DNA from: Colimorpha_A sp900556615
GTDB taxonomy: Bacteria > Bacillota > Clostridia > Oscillospirales > CAG-272
Reading direction: 5' to 3'
NCBI GenBank assembly: GCA_963598415.1
Contig: CAVBUH010000073.1
Span: 124,001 to 188,000, forward strand
DNA length: 64,000 nucleotides
Shown: positions 58,768 to 64,000 of the stretch, one piece after another
How positions within the stretch are numbered: position 1 is the stretch's first letter
Layout: every line of letters starts with the position of its first letter
The notes under the pieces: model-generated
The model's database searches: none
Told to the model about the DNA's origin: nothing
Seen by the model: only the letters and a program-made list of their open reading frames with translations
Translations under genes and position numbers: made by a program

Positions 58768-58797
58768 CGGAGCGGCATTTCGCCGCTCCGTATTTTT
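58768..58797 (+). terminator. Terminator of the Bce module
   Basis: CGGAGCGGC (58768-58776) pairs with GCCGCTCCG (58782-58790), 5-nt loop, followed by TATTTTT. Confidence 0.85.
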
Positions 58798-58936
58798 GTA
58801 ATCTGAAAACTAACCGCTGAGCGAGTGGTCAGACTGAAGAAACAGCATTTTGCAGGAGATACCCTGCTTCTTTCTTGAGAAGAAAGAGAAAATGAAAGGT
58901 ATAGGAAAAAACGGCGTTTTGGGCAGATAAAAGTTT

Positions 58937-59114
58937 TTAAGGTAATACCGCACAATGATTATTGTACAGTTGCGCCGCCAGATTTTTCATCAGGCAAACA
59001 AATTGAGGAGGTAAGAGCGACGCCTCTGCCGATAAAATTTGTGAAGTATGACGGAAAAGACGCGAGCAATTGCGCAATGAAGGAGTTAGCCGTGCTCCGT
59101 TGGTGTTGCCTTAA
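58937..59114 (-). repeat. TTAAGGCAATACCG repeat family, full-length copy in reverse orientation
   Basis: On the minus strand it starts TTAAGGCAACACCAACGG and ends GTGCGGTATTACCTTAA. The core is close to the copies at 53742, 61482 and 61720. Confidence 0.88.
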
Positions 59115-59201
59115 GGATTGTTATGAAATCGCTGAATCTATTGGAAATGCAGATTTCCGAGATAATTTATTGAATGGTAAGACAAAAAACGAAGGGATTG
59201 A

Positions 59202-59240
59202 TTAAGGCAACACCGACGGGGCACAGTGGTGCTGTCTTAA
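59202..59240. repeat. Hairpin-only copy of the TTAAGGCAATACCG family
   Basis: TTAAGGCAACACCGACGG followed by GTGGTGCTGTCTTAA; 39 bp, ends only. It lies 87 bp after a full copy. Confidence 0.75.
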
Positions 59241-59507
59241 GTATATAGTACGGAAAAATTACAAGTGTGAATGTTATGCTGTCCGAAAATAGAATAATGC
59301 TTAAATGACCATATTGCTGTGACGAGAATACGATGAAATAGGTTTGCGGTTGCGGAGAAATTTTGTACTATCATTTTGTTAAAAGGAGTTTCGGTTCTGT
59401 TGATACTATGACTTGGCGGATTGAGAAAGCTGATCGTTTAACCGATGCTTCTGATTTTCAAGAGAACTCACCATCAGATTCCGGTAAGAAAGAAATAGAT
59501 ATTTCCC
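59241..59507. other. Intergenic stretch with no gene seen
   Basis: AT-rich sequence before the promoter at 59508. No supported open frame, hairpin array or repeat match was noticed. Confidence 0.4.
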
Positions 59508-59536
59508 TTGTAAAATATGGAGCAGTGTGATATAAT
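59508..59536 (+). promoter_or_regulatory. Promoter of the YczE-like gene
   Basis: TTGTAA (59508-59513) and TATAAT (59531-59536), 17-bp spacer, 45 bp before the start codon. Confidence 0.65.
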
Positions 59537-59580
59537 ATCATACATCGTGTTTGACGCGTTACACATGGAAGGAAAAGAAA

Positions 59581-60276
59581 ATGCTTCGTAAAACAAAGAA
59601 AATCGGAAAAATGAATGAGGCTGCATGGCTTCTCGGAATCATCCTGTGTTCTCTCGGGGTGGCGCTCTGTACAAAAGCCGGATTCGGACTGTCTATGATA
59701 GCTGCTCCTGCCTATATTCTTCATTTAAAGCTTGTTTCATTCTCTGCTTTTTTCACACAGGGGACCTGCGAATATCTTTGGCAAGGTTTTTTACTGATTG
59801 TGATGTGTATCGGAGTACAGCGCTTTCGAATCAAGTATTTATTGGCATTTGTGACGGGGATTCTCTTCGGCTGTTCTCTCGATATGTGGCTGTCGGTATT
59901 CGGCGGAGGAACCGTTTATGCTTCTATGGCGGGAAGAATACTCTGTTTTGCTCTTGGAGAAGCCGTGACGGCACTTGCTGTGGCTTTTTATTTCAGAACC
60001 TCCCTCCCGCTTCAGATATATGAGCTTATCGTGACGGAATTTGCCGACAGATATCATATAGTAAACGACAGAATGAAGCTGATAAACGATGTCACGATGC
60101 TTGCCGTGTCGGTAATGCTTGCTTTGCTGTTAAACGGCGTGCTTGACGGGATCGGAATCGGAACTCTTATCATAACGGGAGTAAACGCGGTACTAATAGG
60201 CTTGTTCGGCAAGCTGCTTGACAGGTTTTTCAGCTTTGAGCCAAAATTTCCGAGACTTTGCAGGGCGCTTTCCTGA
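59581..60276 (+). CDS. YczE/YitT-like integral membrane protein (DUF6198 type)
   Basis: 231 residues from ATG 59581 (GGAAGGAAAAG upstream). About five to six transmembrane helices. The sequence GIILCSLGVALCTKAGFGLSMIAAPAYILHLKL at the N-terminus and the repeated polar-Gly pattern LDGIGIGTLIITGVNAVLIGLFGKLLDRF near the C-terminus match the YczE/YitT group of small membrane proteins. Their substrate and mechanism are not established. It has its own promoter, and galM follows under a separate promoter. Confidence 0.82.
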   Translation: MLRKTKKIGKMNEAAWLLGIILCSLGVALCTKAGFGLSMIAAPAYILHLKLVSFSAFFTQGTCEYLWQGFLLIVMCIGVQRFRIKYLLAFVTGILFGCSLDMWLSVFGGGTVYASMAGRILCFALGEAVTALAVAFYFRTSLPLQIYELIVTEFADRYHIVNDRMKLINDVTMLAVSVMLALLLNGVLDGIGIGTLIITGVNAVLIGLFGKLLDRFFSFEPKFPRLCRALS

Positions 60277-60287
60277 GATTAACGATA

Positions 60288-60316
60288 TTGACATATTTCA
60301 GACTATATTGTATAAT
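60288..60316 (+). promoter_or_regulatory. Sigma-A type promoter of galM
   Basis: Perfect TTGACA (60288-60293) and TATAAT (60311-60316) with a 17-bp spacer, 48 bp before the galM start. Confidence 0.8.
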
Positions 60317-60364
60317 GATGTAAACAGAATTAGAAAATCATAATCTTCGGAGGATAATGATAAG

Positions 60365-61387
60365 ATGAGCATTGAAAAAAAGCTGTTCGGACTTTACGGC
60401 TGCAAAGAGGTTTTTGCTTATACTCTTAAGAACAGAAACGGAGCGTATGTAACGATACTTACCTATGGCGGTATTATGAACCGTCTTTATGTTCCTGACA
60501 GAGAAGGGAAGCTTTCGGACATCGTCTGCGGCTTTGACAGTGTTGAGGACTATATTGCCGACCGTGCCAGCTATACCGGCTCTATTATCGGAAGGTATGG
60601 CAACAGGATTTCCGGCGGCGGCTTTGAACTGAACGGAAAAAGATATGCAGTGGCGCTTAATGAGAACGGAAAATGCCATCTCCACGGCGGGAATGTCGGC
60701 TTCAATCGTCGACTTTGGGACGCTGAAATGTTTCCCGGAAACGGTGAGGATCGGTTAGCGCTTACGCTTTTTTCGCCTGACGGTGAAGAGGGATATCCCG
60801 GAAATCTTTTCGTAAAAGTGACCTATACCTTTGATGACTCCAATGCGCTTACCATACATTATGAGGCGGATACCGACTGCGACACGGTTCTTAATATGAC
60901 AAGCCATACCTATTACAATTTGAACGGCTATGACGGAGGCTCCGTTATGGAGCAGGAGCTTTTTATTGACGCTGACAGTTACGACGAAGTGAACGAGCTT
61001 CTTGTACCGACAGGAACACCGGTTTCTGTCGCGGGAACCGACTTTGATTTCAGAAAGATGCGTCCGATATCGCGTGGATATGACCATAATTTTGTTCTCA
61101 ATGGAAGAAATGGGGAGCTTCGTCTTGCAGCAAAGGCTTATGATCCGAAATCCGGGCGTACGCTCACGCTCTATACCGATCTTCCGGCCGTTCAGCTTTA
61201 TACTGCGGTGGGAATGAACGGAAAGACAAACTTTAAGGGCGGAGTGCCGCAGAGACTTCTTCATGCTTTTTGTCTTGAGACTCAATACAGTCCCGATACC
61301 CCCAACCGTCCCTACATGCCTCAGTGTGTGGTAAAAGCGGGGGAAAAGTACGATACCGTTACTAAATTGGTTTTTGGAATTAAGTAA
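60365..61387 (+). CDS. galM: Aldose 1-epimerase (mutarotase)
   Basis: 340 residues, the usual GalM length, a beta-supersandwich. Motifs: TLTYGGIMNRLYVPDREGK-like N-terminus, GSIIGRYGNRISGGGFELNGK with the substrate-binding Asn-Arg, NEGKCHLHGG-type segment (here ENGKCHLHGG), MTSHTYYNLNG with a catalytic His, and the C-terminal LETQYSPDTPNRP with the catalytic Glu. It interconverts alpha and beta anomers of sugars such as glucose, galactose or arabinose. It ends with a terminator, so it is not in one transcript with araB. Confidence 0.95.
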   Translation: MSIEKKLFGLYGCKEVFAYTLKNRNGAYVTILTYGGIMNRLYVPDREGKLSDIVCGFDSVEDYIADRASYTGSIIGRYGNRISGGGFELNGKRYAVALNENGKCHLHGGNVGFNRRLWDAEMFPGNGEDRLALTLFSPDGEEGYPGNLFVKVTYTFDDSNALTIHYEADTDCDTVLNMTSHTYYNLNGYDGGSVMEQELFIDADSYDEVNELLVPTGTPVSVAGTDFDFRKMRPISRGYDHNFVLNGRNGELRLAAKAYDPKSGRTLTLYTDLPAVQLYTAVGMNGKTNFKGGVPQRLLHAFCLETQYSPDTPNRPYMPQCVVKAGEKYDTVTKLVFGIK

Positions 61388-61436
61388 GAAAATCAAAAAG
61401 GGTGAATGTAGATTTGCTTTCACTTGTTAAAAATAT

Positions 61437-61484
61437 CCTCGCCTTTCGACAGTTTAACCGCTTTCCGAAGGCGAGGCTTTTTTT
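61437..61484 (+). terminator. Terminator of galM
   Basis: CCTCGCCTTTCG pairs with CCGAAGGCGAGG across a 16-nt loop, followed by CTTTTTTT. The T-run abuts the next repeat. Confidence 0.8.
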
Positions 61485-61661
61485 AGGCAGCACCGTCGGA
61501 TTCACGGCTAACGCCTTTGCTGCGCATATGCTTGCATCTATTCCGTCAACCTTCACAAATTTCGTCGGCAGAGGAGTCACTCTTGCCTCCTCAATTGGTA
61601 TTGTCTGACGAAAAATCTGGCGGCGCAACTGCACAACAATCATTGTGTGATATTGCCTTAA
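61482..61661 (+). repeat. TTAAGGCAATACCG repeat family, full-length copy (first of a tandem pair)
   Basis: Starts TTTAGGCAGCACCGTCGG and ends GTGTGATATTGCCTTAA. It is nearly identical in its core to the copy at 61720 (ATCTATTCCGTCAACCTTCA, AATCTGGCGGCGCAAC, GCACAACAATCATTGTGT). Confidence 0.9.
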
Positions 61662-61719
61662 ATTTATACCACCTTTTCCCGAATATTCTACAAGCAATCA
61701 TCGTTGTAATATGATAAAA

Positions 61720-61895
61720 TTAAGGCAATACCGCTGGGTGCACAGCTAACGCCTTTATGGGTATTTGCTTGCATCTATTCCGTCAACCTTCACAAATTTT
61801 GTCGGCAGAGGAGTCCTCTTGCTTCCTCAATTTGATTGTCTGACGAAAAATCTGGCGGCGCAACCGCACAACAATCATTGTGTGGTATTGTCTTC
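61720..61895 (+). repeat. TTAAGGCAATACCG repeat family, full-length copy (second of a tandem pair)
   Basis: Starts TTAAGGCAATACCGCTGGG and ends GTGTGGTATTGTCTTCAT, the right end being slightly decayed. It ends 39 bp before the araB start codon, so any promoter of araB must lie in or upstream of it. Confidence 0.9.
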
Positions 61896-61934
61896 ATGTC
61901 ATGAATATAAAGAATCCTTTCGGAGGAAACAGCT

Positions 61935-63584
61935 ATGAGTACAAAATATACAATAGGACTTGATTTCGGGACGCTTTCGGGACGCGCGGTACTTGTGTCG
62001 GTCGAAGACGGAAGAGAGCTTGGATATAAGGAATACGAGTATCCGCATTCGGTGATGGATAAAGAGCTTCCTACAGGGAAAAAGCTCGGAGCGGACTTTG
62101 CGCTTCAGTATCCGCAGGATTATCTTGATGTTTTAAAAAACACGGTTCCCTCGCTTCTTGACGAGTGCGGAGTGGATAAAAACGATGTTATCGGCGTCGG
62201 AGTCGATTTTACCGCCTGCACGGTTATGCCGGTTTATACCGACGGGACGCCACTTTGTATGACTGAAAAATATAAAGACGAGCCCAATGCTTATGTCAAG
62301 CTTTGGAAGCATCACAGCGCACAGAAGTATGCCAATATGATCAATCAAGCTGCCGAAAGGCGGGGAGAAGCTTGGCTTAAAAGATACGGCGGAAAAACCT
62401 CCTGCGAATGGGCGTTTGCGAAAATGCTGGAAACCTTTTACGAAGCTCCCGAAGTATACCGAGACGCTGATCTGTACATGGAAGCGGGGGATTGGCTTAT
62501 ATGGAAGCTCTGCGGAAAAATAAAAAGAAGCGCCTGCATGGCAGGTTATAAAGCGCTTTGGAGTAAGGAAACCGGGTATCCGTCAAGAGCTTTCTTTTCG
62601 GAGCTTGGAGTAGGTTTTGAGGGGGCGGCGGATAAACTGAAAGGAGAGGTAGTTGCTGCCGGAGCTCCCTGCGGATTTATGACAAAAGAGGCAGCGGATC
62701 TCTGCGGACTTACGGAAAACACTGCCGTTGCTGCCTGTATAATAGACGCACATGCTGCGGTTCCCTCGCTCGGCGGAAGCTGTGACGGAAAGATGCTGAT
62801 GATCATCGGTACGTCAACCTGTCATATTTGTCTTTCGAAATCGCTCGCTTATGTCGAAGGAATCTGCGGTGTGGTTGAGGACGGTGTTATGCCGGGATAT
62901 TATGCTTATGAGGCAGGGCAGGCTTGTGTGGGAGACAGCTTCTCCTGGTATATAGATAACTGTATTCCCGAAAGAATCAGAGCGGCGGCGAAAGAACGGG
63001 GGATCAATATCCATAAATATCTTCGTACTCTTGCGGAAAGAAAAAAACCGGGAGAAAATCGGCTTATTGCTCTTGATTGGTGGAACGGAAACCGCTCGGT
63101 GCTTTCCGACAGTTCTCTCTCCGGAATGATTGTCGGACTTAATCTGAATACTCAGCCAGAGGATATCTATCGTGCTCTTATTGAATCTACTGCTTACGGA
63201 ACGCGAAAGATTATTGAGAATTACGCTGCAAACGGTATTCCTGTAAATGAAATATATGCTACCGGCGGAATTGCGGATAAAGATGCCTTTACTATGCAGA
63301 TTTATGCGGACGTTCTCGGCCGCAGCATTAAAATAGCCGGTGCTTCAAACGGCCCCGCACTCGGATCGGCAATATTTGCGGCAGCGGCAGCGGGAAAGTG
63401 CGCAGGCGGTTATGATGATCCCTTTGAAGCGTCTTCGGCAATGAGCCGCGTCAGAGATACGGTATATGAGCCTGTTTCCGAAAATGTAGAGATTTATAAT
63501 CGTCTTTATGCTGAATATGAGAAGCTGCACGATTATTTCGGCAGAGGTGGCAATGATGTCATGAAAAAACTCAGAGAATTTTAA
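61935..63584 (+). CDS. araB: Ribulokinase
   Basis: 549 residues, the AraB length in the FGGY kinase family. N-terminal IGLDFGTLSGRAVLVSVEDGRELG, the Asp-containing GVGVDFTACTVMPVYTDGTPLC, KLWKHHSAQKYANMINQAAERRGEAWLKRYGGKTSCEWAFAKMLE, and the C-terminal ATP-binding AKKP-like region with ATGGIADKDAFTMQIYADVLGRSIKIAG. It phosphorylates ribulose to ribulose 5-phosphate in arabinose use. araA and araD are not in the window. A GGAGGAAAC ribosome-binding site is present and two repeats precede it. Confidence 0.95.
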   Translation: MSTKYTIGLDFGTLSGRAVLVSVEDGRELGYKEYEYPHSVMDKELPTGKKLGADFALQYPQDYLDVLKNTVPSLLDECGVDKNDVIGVGVDFTACTVMPVYTDGTPLCMTEKYKDEPNAYVKLWKHHSAQKYANMINQAAERRGEAWLKRYGGKTSCEWAFAKMLETFYEAPEVYRDADLYMEAGDWLIWKLCGKIKRSACMAGYKALWSKETGYPSRAFFSELGVGFEGAADKLKGEVVAAGAPCGFMTKEAADLCGLTENTAVAACIIDAHAAVPSLGGSCDGKMLMIIGTSTCHICLSKSLAYVEGICGVVEDGVMPGYYAYEAGQACVGDSFSWYIDNCIPERIRAAAKERGINIHKYLRTLAERKKPGENRLIALDWWNGNRSVLSDSSLSGMIVGLNLNTQPEDIYRALIESTAYGTRKIIENYAANGIPVNEIYATGGIADKDAFTMQIYADVLGRSIKIAGASNGPALGSAIFAAAAAGKCAGGYDDPFEASSAMSRVRDTVYEPVSENVEIYNRLYAEYEKLHDYFGRGGNDVMKKLREF

Positions 63585-63601
63585 CAGGACTGAAAAAAGA
63601 T

Positions 63602-63641
63602 CTCCGGAAGCTTCTTGATTGGAAACTTCCGGAGGTTTCTT
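63602..63641 (+). terminator. Terminator of araB
   Basis: CTCCGGAAG (63602-63610) pairs with CTTCCGGAG (63626-63634), with TTC/GGAA pairing inside, then GTTTCTT. Confidence 0.75.
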
Positions 63642-63646
63642 ATTAA

Positions 63647-63759
63647 GGGGATCTCTAATAATTTATTGCACAAGCCCGGCTCAATCTGTTTTTTATCATT
63701 CGTCACAAAAAGGGTCTCTCTTATAGCATTAGCTTGTTGTGAACGCTATGTACAATCCT
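63647..63759. repeat. Repeat with GGGG...TCTAATAATTT end, copy 2
   Basis: Begins GGGGATCTCTAATAATTT and contains CCCGGCTCAATCTGTTTTTT-ATCATTCGTCACAAAAA, parallel to the element at 16492. The opposite end may be the GGGGCTGTCTCAAATTG sequence read on the minus strand at 63855-63839. Confidence 0.55.
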
Positions 63760-63806
63760 AACAAAAAAATCAAGGTCATTTAAGGAATGTCCTTGATTTT
63801 TTTGTT
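63760..63806. terminator. Strong bidirectional terminator between araB and guaB
   Basis: A 15-bp stem ACAAAAAAATCAAGG (63761-63775) and CCTTGATTTTTTTGT (63791-63805) plus an inner CATT/AATG. A and T tracts on both sides fit termination from either strand. Confidence 0.8.
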
Positions 63807-63932
63807 ACTTTTGTATATGGTTCTATCTCAAAAATTCAATTTGAGACAGCCCCTTTGGGTTTAGAGTGACGATTGCCGTCTGTGGACATTGAATGATCAA
63901 AGGGTGTCTTAATCATCAAATGAAGATATGTT

Positions 63933-64000
63933 TTAATGCTGGCTGTAATTGGGAGCCTCTTTTGTTATGCTGATATCATGCGGGTGAGATTCTTTGAGTC
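63933..64000 (-). CDS. guaB: IMP dehydrogenase, C-terminal end (partial)
   Basis: Only the last 22 codons and stop are inside the window. The minus strand reads KESHPHDISITKEAPNYSQH and then TAA (63935-63933), matching the conserved C-terminus of bacterial GuaB, which ends with a HPHD-ITKEAPNY pattern. GuaB oxidises IMP to XMP in guanine nucleotide synthesis. Most of the gene lies beyond base 64000. Although short, the match is distinctive. Confidence 0.85.
   Translation of the reverse strand, partial: LKESHPHDISITKEAPNYSQH

Noticed and set aside
63647..63900. Complete insertion sequence at the right end
   Set aside because: Ends resembling mobile-element termini (GGGGCTGTCTCAAATTG on the minus strand) are present but there is no transposase frame between them; treated as a short repeat.
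1..64000. CRISPR arrays, tRNA or rRNA genes, prophage or integrase genes
   Set aside because: None was seen on either strand; the regular repeats found are dispersed intergenic elements without spacer-repeat periodicity.

Overview
The window reads as a chromosomal piece of an anaerobic, low-to-mid GC Gram-positive bacterium of the class Clostridia, probably a gut Oscillospiraceae/Ruminococcaceae-like lineage. This is inferred from a split transketolase, Rex, DnaD and DnaI-type primosome genes, a BceRSAB-type module, group B and sensory [FeFe] hydrogenase genes, a C-terminal NPSTAD-plus-helix surface anchor, and many TTGACA-17-TATAAT promoters. Almost every open frame is intact. No tRNA, rRNA, CRISPR array, prophage or complete insertion sequence was seen.

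Layout. 1-13645 is mostly minus-strand housekeeping: transketolase pair (first cut by the window edge), a 6S-like RNA, a DUF1292 protein, an SDR enzyme, a Rex-DnaD-DnaI operon, a PHP protein, an isocitrate dehydrogenase-like enzyme, and a galU / dCMP deaminase / membrane protein / rimI / tsaD run. 14075-15263 holds three small genes of unknown role. 15704-17300 has a TagA/CpsF-type glycosyltransferase and a dense patch of intergenic repeats. 17421-23472 is a DeoR regulator with a 2-oxoacid dehydrogenase operon (E2, E3, fused E1 alpha-beta). 23804-30592 is a redox/hydrogenase locus: LysR, a kinase-like phosphotransferase, two thioredoxin-like [2Fe-2S] proteins, a PAS-bearing sensory [FeFe] hydrogenase, a SpoIIE-type phosphatase and a group B [FeFe] hydrogenase. 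30690-38704 is an accessory glycan region: DapA/NanA-like lyase, AraC regulator, a large sialidase-like lipoprotein, a surface-anchored protein and an orphan solute-binding lipoprotein. 38974-40751 is a sigma/anti-sigma pair. 41426-46303 holds a MATE transporter with a structured leader, a flavoprotein, an RpiR regulator and a small zinc-ribbon membrane protein. 46929-53585 is cysE-cysS, a second orphan solute-binding protein, rpsO and pnp. 54147-58754 is a Bce-type sensing/detoxification module. 59581-63584 has a YczE-type membrane protein, galM and araB, and the last 68 bases are the end of guaB on the minus strand.

Two things stand out. First, the lyase gene (30690-31673) and the sialidase-like gene (33230-35992), which flank the AraC gene, carry the same promoter architecture: two direct copies of WTGTCCT exactly 21 bp apart, with the -35 box beginning exactly 16 bp after the start of the proximal copy. 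That defines a candidate AraC-controlled glycan regulon. Second, the intergenic spaces are filled with at least five families of short structured repeats with inverted ends, including a family of about 180 bp with ends like TTAAGGCAATACCG present in roughly a dozen full, truncated or hairpin-only copies, one of them nested inside another family.

All functional calls come from reading motifs and family knowledge; no database search or structure prediction was run.
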